Assembly (NCBI GenBank): GCA_016787605.1 | Contig: JAEUUE010000120.1 | Span: 1-47,184 of the forward strand | Direction: 5' to 3' | Length of the DNA: 47,184 nucleotides | Source: Cyclobacteriaceae bacterium | GTDB taxonomy: Bacteria; Bacteroidota; Bacteroidia; Cytophagales; Cyclobacteriaceae | Shown here: positions 32,740-41,111 of the stretch, piece after piece | How positions within the stretch are numbered: the stretch's first letter is position 1 | How the letters are laid out: each line of letters starts with the position of its first letter | The notes under the pieces: model-generated | Told to the model about the DNA's origin: nothing | Database searches by the model: none | What the model saw: only the letters and a program-made list of their open reading frames with translations | Position numbers and translations under genes: made by a program

Positions 32740-34782
32740 ATGGCAGACAAGGAAAGAAAGGACAATAACAACATCCCGCCGAGGATCCCAAAACCCAATT
32801 ACCAGATTTGGATCATTCTGGGGCTGGTGGCGGTGGTCATCGCCGTCAGTTACCTCACCCGCACCAGCGCACTTACTGAAATCCAGCTTAGCCGCTTTGA
32901 GAACATCGTACAGAGCAGGGATGTCAAGAAACTGGTGTTGATCGAGAACGAGAAACTCGTAGAAATCACGCTCACCGAGGAGGCACTTAAAAACTCCAAG
33001 TACAAGCAGGAACTGGAGCGAAATAGCCCCCTTGGCGTAAGCCAGAACGGCCCTCACTATAAGATGAAGATCGGCTCCATCGACAAGTTCGTCGACCAGT
33101 ATGAGGCCATCACCAAGAATATTCCCCGCGACCAGCGCATCGATGTGGTCTACGAAGAACGCAGCGACATCGGCACCATGCTGTTCAACTGGGGCTTCCT
33201 CTTCCTCCTCCTCTTCGGCTTCTGGATGCTCATGCGCCGGATGACCGGTGGCGGCGGGCCGGGCGGACAAATCTTCAACATCGGCAAGTCGAAGGCCGCG
33301 CTCTTTGACGCGGAAAGCAAGGTGAAAATAACCTTTGAGGACGCCGCCGGATTGGACGAAGCCAAGGTCGAGATCATGGAGATCGTAGAGTTCCTTAAGA
33401 ACCCCTCCAAGTTCACCAAGCTGGGCGGCAAGATTCCCAAGGGCGCACTGCTCGTGGGCGCCCCGGGAACCGGTAAAACTCTCCTGGCCAAGGCCGTGGC
33501 GGGTGAGGCCGGCGTACCGTTCTTCTCGCTCTCGGGCTCCGACTTCGTCGAAATGTTTGTGGGCGTGGGCGCTGCGCGCGTTCGCGACCTCTTCAAGCAA
33601 GCCAAGGAAAAAGCACCCTGCATCATCTTCATCGATGAGATCGACGCCATCGGCCGTTCCCGCGGTCGCGGGCAGATCCCCGGTGCCAACGACGAACGCG
33701 AAAACACGCTGAACTCCCTCCTCGTGGAAATGGACGGCTTCGCCACCGACAGCGGCGTAATCATCCTCGCCGCCACCAACCGCCCCGACGTACTCGACTC
33801 CGCCTTGCTGCGCCCCGGTCGCTTTGACCGGCAGATCAGCATCGACAAACCGGATATCAACGGCCGTGAAGCCATCTTCAAGGTTCACCTCAAGCCGATC
33901 AAACTATCCAAGGAAGTTGACGTCAAGAAACTGGCGGCCCAGACACCTGGCTTTGCCGGCGCTGAAATCGCCAACGTGTGCAACGAGGCGGCCCTGATCG
34001 CCGCCCGCAAAGACAAGAAGGAAGTGGAAATGACCGACTTCCAGGATGCCATCGACCGGGTAATCGGCGGCCTGGAAAAGAAGAACAAGCTCATCTCTCC
34101 GGAGGAAAAGAAAATTGTCGCTTACCACGAGTCGGGCCACGCCGTCGCCGGCTGGTACCTGGAGCATGCCGACCCGCTGGTGAAGGTGAGCATCGTGCCT
34201 CGCGGTATTGCGGCGCTGGGCTACGCACAGTATCTCCCCAAGGAGCAGTTCCTCTACCAGACCGACCAGCTCATCGACGAGATGTGCATGGCATTTGGTG
34301 GTCGCGTGGCTGAAGATATTGTGTTCAACAAGATCTCGACCGGCGCACTGAGCGACCTGGAGCGCATCACCAAGATGGCGTACAGCATCGTCACCGTATA
34401 CGGCATGAACAAGGAGATCGGAAACATCTCGTTCTACGACAGCAAACAGTCGGAATACAATTTCCAGAAACCGTACTCGGAATCCACGGCCGAGAAGATC
34501 GACAAGGAAGTGAAGGCGCTTGTGGATTTCTGCTACCAGCGGACGAAAAAACTTCTCAATGATCACCGGGAGCAACTGGAAATCATTGCCAAGGAGTTGC
34601 TGGAGAAGGAAATTCTCTTCCAGAATGACCTGGAGCGCCTGATCGGCAAACGGCCGTTCAGCCACCAGACGACCTACGAGAAGTTCACCAAGCCCACGAA
34701 CGGCGCAACCGTAACTGAATCCGCTCCGGCAGCCGCCCCCGCTCCGGCCCCGGAAGGAGAGACGCCGCAAGAGAACGGTTGA
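32740..34782 (+). CDS. ftsH: ATP-dependent zinc metalloprotease FtsH
   Basis: 680-residue membrane-anchored AAA+ protease that degrades misfolded membrane proteins and selected regulators. A first membrane helix lies near residues 22-40 ([16 protein letters not shown]), then an extracytoplasmic domain and a second helix near 150 ([18 protein letters not shown]). The AAA domain has Walker A GAPGTGKT (240-247), Walker [12 protein letters not shown] and the SRH segment [20 protein letters not shown]. The protease domain carries HESGH (463-467). The tail is rich in A, P and E. A strong terminator follows. Confidence 0.98.
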   Translation: MADKERKDNNNIPPRIPKPNYQIWIILGLVAVVIAVSYLTRTSALTEIQLSRFENIVQSRDVKKLVLIENEKLVEITLTEEALKNSKYKQELERNSPLGVSQNGPHYKMKIGSIDKFVDQYEAITKNIPRDQRIDVVYEERSDIGTMLFNWGFLFLLLFGFWMLMRRMTGGGGPGGQIFNIGKSKAALFDAESKVKITFEDAAGLDEAKVEIMEIVEFLKNPSKFTKLGGKIPKGALLVGAPGTGKTLLAKAVAGEAGVPFFSLSGSDFVEMFVGVGAARVRDLFKQAKEKAPCIIFIDEIDAIGRSRGRGQIPGANDERENTLNSLLVEMDGFATDSGVIILAATNRPDVLDSALLRPGRFDRQISIDKPDINGREAIFKVHLKPIKLSKEVDVKKLAAQTPGFAGAEIANVCNEAALIAARKDKKEVEMTDFQDAIDRVIGGLEKKNKLISPEEKKIVAYHESGHAVAGWYLEHADPLVKVSIVPRGIAALGYAQYLPKEQFLYQTDQLIDEMCMAFGGRVAEDIVFNKISTGALSDLERITKMAYSIVTVYGMNKEIGNISFYDSKQSEYNFQKPYSESTAEKIDKEVKALVDFCYQRTKKLLNDHREQLEIIAKELLEKEILFQNDLERLIGKRPFSHQTTYEKFTKPTNGATVTESAPAAAPAPAPEGETPQENG

Positions 34783-34803
34783 CGGCCATTAGGATTTCAA
34801 ATC

Positions 34804-34842
34804 AAACAGGACATGCTGCAAAGTGTGTCCTGTTTTTGTTTT
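34804..34842 (+). terminator. Intrinsic terminator after ftsH
   Basis: The 10-bp stem AAACAGGACA (34804-34813) and TGTCCTGTTT (34826-34835) with a 12-nt loop is followed by TTGTTTTAG. Confidence 0.9.
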
Positions 34843-34861
34843 AGTCACGTTCTATGCTGGC

Positions 34862-34889
34862 GTCAGCCTTCGACTTCGCTCAGGCTGAC
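34862..34889. repeat. Dispersed TGAGC...CGAA hairpin repeat, copy 3
   Basis: The stem GTCAGCC (34862-34868) and GGCTGAC (34883-34889) encloses TTCGACTTCGCTCA, the reverse complement of TGAGCGAAGTCGAA. Confidence 0.8.
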
Positions 34890-34912
34890 CGGTGGGCTTG
34901 GCTCACAGGCCT

Positions 34913-34942
34913 GGTCATGCTGAGCGAAGCCGAAGCATGACC
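34913..34942. repeat. Dispersed TGAGC...CGAA hairpin repeat, copy 4
   Basis: The stem GGTCATGCT (34913-34921) and AGCATGACC (34934-34942) encloses the core of TGAGCGAAGCCGAA. It is opposite in orientation to copy 3, 23 bp away. The stem sequence is different but fully complementary. Confidence 0.8.
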
Positions 34943-34969
34943 GTTCCGCCGCCGCCAAGCAGGCAACTC

Positions 34970-34999
34970 TTGGCTAGTACCATGAATGATGTACCTTTG
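34970..34999 (+). promoter_or_regulatory. Bacteroidota-type promoter of the LpxH-like gene
   Basis: TTG (34970-34972), exactly 19 bp, then TACCTTTG (34992-34999), a full TAnnTTTG match. It places the transcript start near 35006 and so selects the ATG at 35021. Confidence 0.8.
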
Positions 35000-35020
35000 A
35001 ACCCCGTACCGTCAGGCCTC

Positions 35021-35794
35021 ATGCTGCAGCAAACGATCGACCTCCTCCCCGGCAAGAAGCTCTATTTCGCATCTGACTTTCACCTGGGTGTTCCGACACC
35101 AGAAGCCAGCCTGGAACGGGAGAAGCATGTCGTGGCCTGGCTCGAATCCATCCGCCACGATGCGCAGGCCGTCTACCTCCTGGGTGACATCTTCGACTTC
35201 TGGTTTGAATACCGGCACGCCATTCCCAAGGGGTTTATCCGCCTCCAGGGGAAACTGGCGGAACTGCGTGATGCCGGCATCCCGGTACACTTCTTCACCG
35301 GCAACCACGACATGTGGATGTTCGACTACTTCCCTACCGAGCTGGGGATACCCATTCACCGGGAACCCATCGAACTACAGGTCGGCGCCCAACGCCTGGT
35401 GATCGGCCACGGCGATGGCCTGGGACCCGGCGAAACCGGCTACAAGATCCTGAAGAAGTTCTTTAACAGCGCAACCTGCCAATGGCTGTTTGCCCGCATC
35501 CATCCTAACCTCGGCATGCGGATTGCTCACTACTGGAGCAGGAGAAGCCGTATCAGCAACATGAAGCGGGAAGAGAAATTCAAAGGCGAGGAAAACGAGT
35601 ACCTCTTTATCTGGTGCCGCGAGCAGGAGAAGCACACCCACCGGCAGTATTATATTTTCGGCCACCGCCACCTGGTGCTTGACCTGCGCGTGGGCGACGA
35701 CTGCCGTTACCTCAACCTGGGCGAGTGGGTACACCACAAAACCTACGGTATCTACGACGGACAGAAAGCCGAACTGAAAACCTTTGGTGCATGA
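35021..35794 (+). CDS. UDP-2,3-diacylglucosamine diphosphatase (LpxH-like)
   Basis: 257-residue metallophosphoesterase of lipid A synthesis, cleaving UDP-2,3-diacylglucosamine to lipid X. The calcineurin-like metal motifs appear in order: SDFHLG (near 19), GDIFDFWFEY, GNHDMW, GHGDGLGPG and FGHRH. The spacing and the FWFEY segment match LpxH of Bacteroidota. The start is at 35021 because the promoter at 34970-34999 lies within the longer open frame and dispersed repeats lie further upstream; an ATG at 34982 sits between the promoter boxes. The stop overlaps the next start through ATGA. Confidence 0.9.
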   Translation: MLQQTIDLLPGKKLYFASDFHLGVPTPEASLEREKHVVAWLESIRHDAQAVYLLGDIFDFWFEYRHAIPKGFIRLQGKLAELRDAGIPVHFFTGNHDMWMFDYFPTELGIPIHREPIELQVGAQRLVIGHGDGLGPGETGYKILKKFFNSATCQWLFARIHPNLGMRIAHYWSRRSRISNMKREEKFKGEENEYLFIWCREQEKHTHRQYYIFGHRHLVLDLRVGDDCRYLNLGEWVHHKTYGIYDGQKAELKTFGA

Positions 35795-36570
35795 GGTCGT
35801 TGGTCGCCGCAATTATTGCACTCCTGATTCCCATCCTGGTTCCTGCGCAAACCAAACCGATCACACTCGATGCGCAAGTCGTCTGGGCCGGCGTAGATCG
35901 TGCGGGTGATTTGTTTGTCGTGGTGGCAACGGGTGAAGTGAAAAAGTTTGATAAGAACGGCAAAACCATCGGTTCTCATCGTTTCACCTCCCCGCCCACT
36001 CTCCTCGACCCGATCGACGGTGTCCGGTCGTTTTACTACCAGCGCAACGGGAATCGTTACGGGTTTATGTCGTACGACTTCAGCACCGTCGACGATAAAG
36101 AACTGGATCCATCCTTTGCCATCAACCCCTGGCTGGTGTGCCCGGCCCTCCACGAACTCTGGATTCTAGACTCCGCCGACTTTACCATCAAGAAGACACG
36201 AATGAATTCCATGGCCATCAGCCTGGAGAGCACGCTCAAACATCTGCCCGAAAAGAAAATGGAAGACTACGTGGCGCTTAGGGAATATCAGAACTACCTC
36301 TTTCTTCTCGACCGGTCGGCGGGCGTGCATGTGTTCAACCCGCTGGGGAGATACGTCCGCACCTTGGGCGAAAAAGACATGACCTACTTCAGCTTTCTGG
36401 GAGAAGAATTATACTACATCAAGGATAAGGAGGTGGTGTTTATTGACCTCTATACGCAGGAGCGGCGCACCCTGGCCCAGGATCAGGCCTATCAATTTGT
36501 ACTTCTCAACGACGATACCCGGTACGGAGTGCTCGGCAAAGAAATCCATATCGCCCCTTTCAAGCCCTGA
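35791..36570 (+). CDS. Exported protein of unknown function, coupled to LpxH-like gene
   Basis: 259-residue protein with a signal peptide (MRSLVAAIIALLIPILVPAQ) and repeated short beta motifs such as VVWAGVDRAGDLFVVVATGEVKKFD and YLFLLDRSAGVHVFNPLGRY. These resemble blades of a beta-propeller, but there are too few to call a family. The ATG at 35791 overlaps the upstream stop codon by 4 bp, so translation is probably coupled to the lipid A enzyme. That makes an envelope role likely (inference). Confidence 0.8.
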   Translation: MRSLVAAIIALLIPILVPAQTKPITLDAQVVWAGVDRAGDLFVVVATGEVKKFDKNGKTIGSHRFTSPPTLLDPIDGVRSFYYQRNGNRYGFMSYDFSTVDDKELDPSFAINPWLVCPALHELWILDSADFTIKKTRMNSMAISLESTLKHLPEKKMEDYVALREYQNYLFLLDRSAGVHVFNPLGRYVRTLGEKDMTYFSFLGEELYYIKDKEVVFIDLYTQERRTLAQDQAYQFVLLNDDTRYGVLGKEIHIAPFKP

Positions 36571-36577
36571 TTTGCTG

Positions 36578-36605
36578 AATTCGTGAAAATTCGTGCCCTT
36601 CGTGG
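36578..36605. repeat. TTCGTG periodic repeat
   Basis: TTCGTG occurs at 36580, 36590 and 36599, i.e. at steps of 10 and 9 bp, within AATTCGTGAA, AATTCGTGCC and CTTCGTGG. It lies in the 75-bp gap before the M28 peptidase gene. Confidence 0.5.
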
Positions 36606-36645
36606 CCAAAAAATCCACATATTTCCGATCACAAAACCTGTTTTC

Positions 36646-38166
36646 ATGCGTTACCTCGTCCTGGCCTTCCTCGCCCTGCTCTCCGTTACCACCTACTCCC
36701 AGAAGAAACCCGGCAACCCCAAACCGTACGCCGCCACGATCACCGACGCCGACCTGAAGCGTCACCTTAATATCGTAGCCGGCGCCGAGATGGAAGGCCG
36801 CGAGACTGCGACCGCCGGAGAGCGAAAAGCCGCCGCGTACATTGAAAATCACTTCAAGAGCCTCGGCCTGCTCCCTGGCAACCAGGGCAGCTATCGACAG
36901 GCGTTCCCCGTCTACCGCGACTCGCTCACCATCGCCAAGATGATGGTAAACGGGACCCCGCTCGTCGTCGACACCGACTTTCAGCCAAGCCCGTTATACA
37001 GCACCGAATCGAAATTCTATTTCTCGGAAGTCGTCTATGCCGGCTACGGAATCATCGATTCGGTCTACGACAGCTATGGCAAGACCAACGTTGCCGGCAA
37101 AGCCGTGGTTGTCATGGAAGGCGGTCCCGCCGGGCTTAAAGGCGGCACCGGTCGATTCTCTCCGACGGGCACAGCCGCCAAGGTGAACCACGCCCGGTCA
37201 AAAGGGGCTGCGGCCGTCTTTATCGTGGCGAGCAACTTTTCGCCGAATATCTTTGGCAACCGCATGTATGTCAGCCTCTACCGCGACGCCCAGTATCCGC
37301 CGACCTACCTGATCAACGACAAGACCGCCGAACGGATTCTCGGGGCCAACTGGCCCGCCATGAAGGAATCGTTGAAAGCCGAGAAGCCGGAACCCAAGGC
37401 GTATAAAGCAGAAGTGGCCGTCTCCATCGAAAAGCACATCCGGATGCTCTCCGCCAACAATGTGCTTGGGGTGCTCGAAGGCACGGACAAGAAAGACGAG
37501 TATGTGATCCTTACGGCTCATTATGACCACTTGGGTAAGCGCGGCGATGCAATCTACTACGGCGCCAACGACGACGGCTCGGGAACCGTAAGCATCCTGG
37601 AAATGGCCGAAGCCTTTGCCAAAGCCAAGGCAGCCGGAAAAGGTCCGCGGCGCAGCATCATCTTCATGACAGTCAGCGGCGAGGAGAAAGGGTTGTGGGG
37701 GTCGGCTTACTACGCCGCCCATCCTACGGTCAGCCCGGAGAAAATCAGCGCGAACCTCAATATTGATATGGTGGGCCGAATCGACATCGACCGTAAGAAG
37801 CCCGACAGCCTAAACTATGTCTATATCGTAGGCGATGACAAGATCAGCAGTGAGTCCACGCCGATGACGGAGTCTCTCAACAACAAGTACACCAAGTTGG
37901 GCCTGGACTACAAGTTCAATGACCCGAAAGATCCTGAACGTATCTACTACCGCAGTGACCACTACAACTTTGCGAAGATCGGCGTGCCCATCATCTTCTA
38001 CACCGATGGCGTGACAAAGCCCGACTATCACCGCCCCACCGACACACCGGACAAGATCAACTACACCTTGCTGGCCAAGCGCGCTCAGCTCGTATTCTAT
38101 ACGGCCTGGGAGATGGCCAATCGGGAAACCCTGATGAAGCGGGATCGGCCGCTGCCGAAGGAGTAA
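36646..38166 (+). CDS. Exported M28 family zinc aminopeptidase
   Basis: 506-residue exported peptidase. The signal peptide is MRYLVLAFLALLSVTTYSQ. An inserted PA-like domain lies near residues 130-250. The M28 metal ligands are visible in order: TAHYDHLG, GANDDGSGT, GEEKGLWGS, NIDMVGRID and, near the C-terminus, RSDHYNFAKIGVPIIFYTDG with TDTPDKIN. It should remove N-terminal residues from peptides in the periplasm or outside the cell. The ATG at 36646 begins the signal peptide; an upstream start at 36583 would add a periodic-repeat leader. The final 61 bp of the gene and its stop are duplicated at 41112-41172. Confidence 0.92.
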   Translation: MRYLVLAFLALLSVTTYSQKKPGNPKPYAATITDADLKRHLNIVAGAEMEGRETATAGERKAAAYIENHFKSLGLLPGNQGSYRQAFPVYRDSLTIAKMMVNGTPLVVDTDFQPSPLYSTESKFYFSEVVYAGYGIIDSVYDSYGKTNVAGKAVVVMEGGPAGLKGGTGRFSPTGTAAKVNHARSKGAAAVFIVASNFSPNIFGNRMYVSLYRDAQYPPTYLINDKTAERILGANWPAMKESLKAEKPEPKAYKAEVAVSIEKHIRMLSANNVLGVLEGTDKKDEYVILTAHYDHLGKRGDAIYYGANDDGSGTVSILEMAEAFAKAKAAGKGPRRSIIFMTVSGEEKGLWGSAYYAAHPTVSPEKISANLNIDMVGRIDIDRKKPDSLNYVYIVGDDKISSESTPMTESLNNKYTKLGLDYKFNDPKDPERIYYRSDHYNFAKIGVPIIFYTDGVTKPDYHRPTDTPDKINYTLLAKRAQLVFYTAWEMANRETLMKRDRPLPKE

Positions 38167-38168
38167 AC
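38108..38168 (+). repeat. 61-bp direct repeat, left copy (M28 gene 3' end)
   Basis: Identical at 59 of 61 positions to 41112-41172. It runs from GGGAGATGG through the stop codon to TAAAC. The right copy differs by A for T (41125) and T for C. The 2.9-kb segment between the copies holds the AT-richer lipoprotein/barrel pair and a broken regulator gene. Confidence 0.95.
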
Positions 38169-38268
38169 GATTTGGTTTTAATACATCGCAGAGAGCCACT
38201 ATAACCAAATTGGCCTGGCTTAATAAATTCTGGACCTGAAACAGTACTTCCCGACTTTGTTGCTCATT

Positions 38269-38298
38269 TTGAGGCCAAAAGCTAGTTGGGTATCTTTA
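38269..38298 (+). promoter_or_regulatory. Promoter of the lipoprotein/barrel pair
   Basis: TTG (38269-38271), exactly 19 bp, then TATCTTTA (38291-38298), one base from TAnnTTTG. It selects the ATG at 38308. Confidence 0.7.
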
Positions 38299-38307
38299 AG
38301 AAGAGCG

Positions 38308-40140
38308 ATGACACCACGCAAGCAACACTATCTTCCCACGATTGACTGCTTTAGACCAGTTGTTTTGCTGAAGCATCTCGCGTTCTGTTTGCTTCTCGGA
38401 AGTTGCCGTTTGGTACCGGAAGGGACTTATACTAATCCCATCAAGGAGGCTGATTATGAGCTCCTATCCCTTTCCTTGAACAACTACAACGATAATGACA
38501 CTATTTTTCTTCTCTCGCCCGTCTCATTCACCTTCAGAGCAGACCCCGGGACAACCAAATTACTTCGAACCGAGGTGCTTCTTGATGAGCAGGTCATTAC
38601 TACCACGAGCGAACCTAGCGGCACGTTTTCACTTGGATACCCCTACCTGAGAACGGGAACCTTAACGCTCAGACTGCAGTTCATCACCTCATCAAACAGC
38701 GGCAGCCTAGCCGACAAACTGGGAATGGAGACGGTGGTCGTCTGGCGTGAGTGGGTACTCATCGTCGATGTGGACCCTCCTCCGGCGCCGGTAATCACGC
38801 ATTCGGTGGTTAATGGCTATTCGGTCATCAGCTGGCCGGGCTACACCAAAGCAAATTTTGTCAAGTATACCGTTCTCGCAGAGTACTCACATTACCTGCG
38901 GGCCCAACGGACATTCACCGATCCTTCCGTGACATCCTGGACTGACAGCAGCTATGCCGGTGGCTACAGCGTTCAATACTATGTCACGGTGGAAACCAAG
39001 GTTGCAACCAGAACTTCATCTATTTCGAAGAACAATATATTTGACTTTACAGTCACGTATGACCCTGCAGACAGTACGGCCACCATCGTGCTCCCGCCCG
39101 TCGTGTATTCAGGTACTTTCAACCGGTTTGTAATCCGCGAAAACGGCATCGATCGAATCACCGTGACTGATCCTCTTCAAACAACGCAAAGGCTAAAGAT
39201 TCAATCTCCGGGTTACCAGGTGACTACTGAACTAAGCGTGAGATACTATCACAATAGTCCAGATCATCCCATTGTAGCCGCCTCGAAAGCAATCCTGACC
39301 GAAATACCCGCACAACGTATTCCACGCAGGGCAACAAAATATTACTACAACGCCACCTTGCAGCAAATCGTTGGTTTCTGGAGCAGTGGATCCACCGCTC
39401 GGCTGATTCGCATGGACCCCAACACGCTCCAACCCATCGACAGTGTAACGATTTACAACGGTCCAAGCTACCACGTTCCCTACGAGGGAGAATATGCTTA
39501 CTTTTCCAGACCCAAAGATCTAGTTAAAGTGAACCTTGTAACACACCAGGAAACAAGCTTCCCTGCCATCACCAGTACCTTCGGCAGCGGGCCCAGCGTG
39601 ATTACAGGCGCTTCCAATGAACTCGTGAGCTATGCATGGTTTGGCCCGAATCCAGCTGGCCCTGGAGTCATCTACTATGAACGGGTGCTCAACACACTCA
39701 CGGGAACCGAAATTTATTACCTGACAGGAACCGTGTCTCCCACCCCCGTGATTTCCTCTTTTGGAACATTTCTTCGCGCAACCAACAACAAGATTTACAA
39801 GATCAACGGCACAACGACGACCGAAGTCGGGGTATTCAGTGGTCTGGGGCTTTGGAGGGGGTTCAGGGAAGACCAACCAGATGAGATCTTTGTAGCCAGC
39901 TCGACGATGCAGATCTACGATGCCAACACTATGACCTTGAAGCGCTCGATATCCGCACCCGGAGGTTTCGTCAAGTACGACACACCGAAGAAGAAGATGG
40001 TGTTCTCTGAATACGGCAAAGTCCACACGGTAGACATCAATACGTTGGAATTGAAAACCTACAACATCATTGACTTTGATGCCGTTATCATCAACGGCCT
40101 CCTGCTCACTTCAAACGGAAACTTCATAAGACTCTATTGA
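38308..40140 (+). CDS. Large lipoprotein with Fn3-like and propeller-like regions
   Basis: 610-residue protein. A lipobox LLGSC puts the acylated cysteine at residue 33, after a rather long n-region. Residues about 50-150 form a beta domain. Residues about 155-330 resemble two fibronectin-type III-like modules (DPPPAPVITHSVVNGYSVISW). Residues about 345-610 carry repeated YYYNATLQQIVGFWS / AYFSRPKDLVKVNL / TMQIYDANTMTLKRS blades of a probable propeller. No exact family is recognised. The ATG at 38308 follows a TTG-N19-TATCTTTA promoter. Base composition is lower in GC (about 42-47 % in sampled lines) than neighbouring genes (about 63 %). The gene lies inside a segment bounded by direct repeats, consistent with acquisition. 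Confidence 0.75.
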   Translation: MTPRKQHYLPTIDCFRPVVLLKHLAFCLLLGSCRLVPEGTYTNPIKEADYELLSLSLNNYNDNDTIFLLSPVSFTFRADPGTTKLLRTEVLLDEQVITTTSEPSGTFSLGYPYLRTGTLTLRLQFITSSNSGSLADKLGMETVVVWREWVLIVDVDPPPAPVITHSVVNGYSVISWPGYTKANFVKYTVLAEYSHYLRAQRTFTDPSVTSWTDSSYAGGYSVQYYVTVETKVATRTSSISKNNIFDFTVTYDPADSTATIVLPPVVYSGTFNRFVIRENGIDRITVTDPLQTTQRLKIQSPGYQVTTELSVRYYHNSPDHPIVAASKAILTEIPAQRIPRRATKYYYNATLQQIVGFWSSGSTARLIRMDPNTLQPIDSVTIYNGPSYHVPYEGEYAYFSRPKDLVKVNLVTHQETSFPAITSTFGSGPSVITGASNELVSYAWFGPNPAGPGVIYYERVLNTLTGTEIYYLTGTVSPTPVISSFGTFLRATNNKIYKINGTTTTEVGVFSGLGLWRGFREDQPDEIFVASSTMQIYDANTMTLKRSISAPGGFVKYDTPKKKMVFSEYGKVHTVDINTLELKTYNIIDFDAVIINGLLLTSNGNFIRLY

Positions 40141-40832
40141 TGCGCCTAACGCTGATTGTGACTGCTCTAAGCATCACTTGTGCTACGGCGCAGGTTCGCT
40201 TATGGGGAGCATTTGGCTATGGCACCTACGCCATGAGCGACATCAAGGAAATTCAATCGGATTTCGTTGGTGATTTTCCTGTGACCCCGCAAATTACCGA
40301 GAACTTTCCAGGGTATTGGAACTATGAAATCGGTGGTGAAAAAGTGATTGACTCAACCTACTTCGTGGGAGCTTGCCTGGGCTATGGAACTACCGCCGGC
40401 CGCGTTCAATACACCGACTACAGCGGAAGCATCACTGCTGATCAACTGGTAAGCTATGTCTCGGTAGGCATTCCCCTCGGACTGATTCTCAACAAAAACA
40501 GAAAACGCTATACATTCACCTTCGACCTCCGCCCCGCGTTCGTATTCAGCTCAATGAGTATTGAGATCGCCTCTGTGCTGGGAGGGCAGTCCACCAAAGA
40601 GTCGGCTGGTTTCAGATCGTTGAACTTGAGCATTCAGCCGTCGCTCGGCATCCGGCGAAAGATTTCAAAGCTCATTCTCTCCCTGGACGCCGGTTATCAC
40701 GTGACCCTCCTGGGCGGCCGAGTATTCCTGGATTCTAACCGTGAGGCCTACCTGCTTAACAAGAAAGGCGACGAAGTTAAGATCGACTGGTCAGGCTTCC
40801 GGGTAACTGCCGGGTTGGCCATCGTCCTCTGA
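40140..40832 (+). CDS. Outer-membrane beta-barrel protein, paired with lipoprotein
   Basis: 230-residue exported protein with a signal peptide ending near CATAQ. Regular alternating strands (VRLWGAFGYGTYAMS, YFVGACLGYGTTAGRV, LNLSIQPSLGIRRKI, ITAGLAIVL-type end) predict an 8-10-stranded outer-membrane barrel of the PorT/OmpW-like kind. The start ATG overlaps the stop of the lipoprotein gene by 1 bp (TGATG), so the two are coupled and probably work together. It shares the AT-richer composition of its neighbour. Family and ligand are unknown. Confidence 0.78.
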   Translation: MRLTLIVTALSITCATAQVRLWGAFGYGTYAMSDIKEIQSDFVGDFPVTPQITENFPGYWNYEIGGEKVIDSTYFVGACLGYGTTAGRVQYTDYSGSITADQLVSYVSVGIPLGLILNKNRKRYTFTFDLRPAFVFSSMSIEIASVLGGQSTKESAGFRSLNLSIQPSLGIRRKISKLILSLDAGYHVTLLGGRVFLDSNREAYLLNKKGDEVKIDWSGFRVTAGLAIVL

Positions 40833-40862
40833 TCTTCTTCCTGACGCAAATCCAGTCCTTTA

Positions 40863-41111
40863 ATGATTGATGATGACGAGGACGTCCTTCTCGCCGCCAA
40901 AAGGTTGCTGAAAAAGCACAATTACCAGGTCATCATCGAGAAGAACCCCAATAAGATCCCTTTTCTCCTCAACAACGACGTGTACGATGTCATCCTGCTG
41001 GATATGAACTTCAGCTAGGATACCACAAGCGGCAAAGAAGGCTTTGAATGGCTCGGCAAGATCAAGGAACGCGACCCCCAGGCAGTGGTGATCATGATTA
41101 CCGCTTTCGGC
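40863..41111 (+). pseudogene. Truncated response-regulator receiver domain with an internal stop
   Basis: The frame from 40863 reads IDDDEDVLLAAKRLLKKHNY, then VYDVILLDMNFS, an in-frame TAG (41016-41018), DTTSGKEGFEWLGKIKERDP and VVIMITAFG. This is the receiver domain of an NtrC-type regulator: acidic pocket IDDDED, phospho-acceptor Asp in LLDMNF, and the ITAFG threonine. Its usual first residues appear degraded, the output AAA and DNA-binding domains are missing, and it breaks off at 41111 where it joins the second copy of the M28 tail. It is therefore a dead 5' fragment. This fills the 351-bp gap between the barrel gene and the CHAT gene. Confidence 0.88.

Noticed and set aside
32173-33888. 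571-residue minus-strand open frame opposite rsfS and ftsH
   Set aside because: Antisense shadow of two confident genes; its sequence follows the reversed codon pattern of ftsH.
38170-38211. AT-rich inverted repeat ATTTGGTTTT / ATAACCAAAT after the M28 stop as a terminator
   Set aside because: 9 of 10 pairs but a 22-nt loop and no T-run; it could equally mark the edge of the insert, so it was not listed as a terminator.
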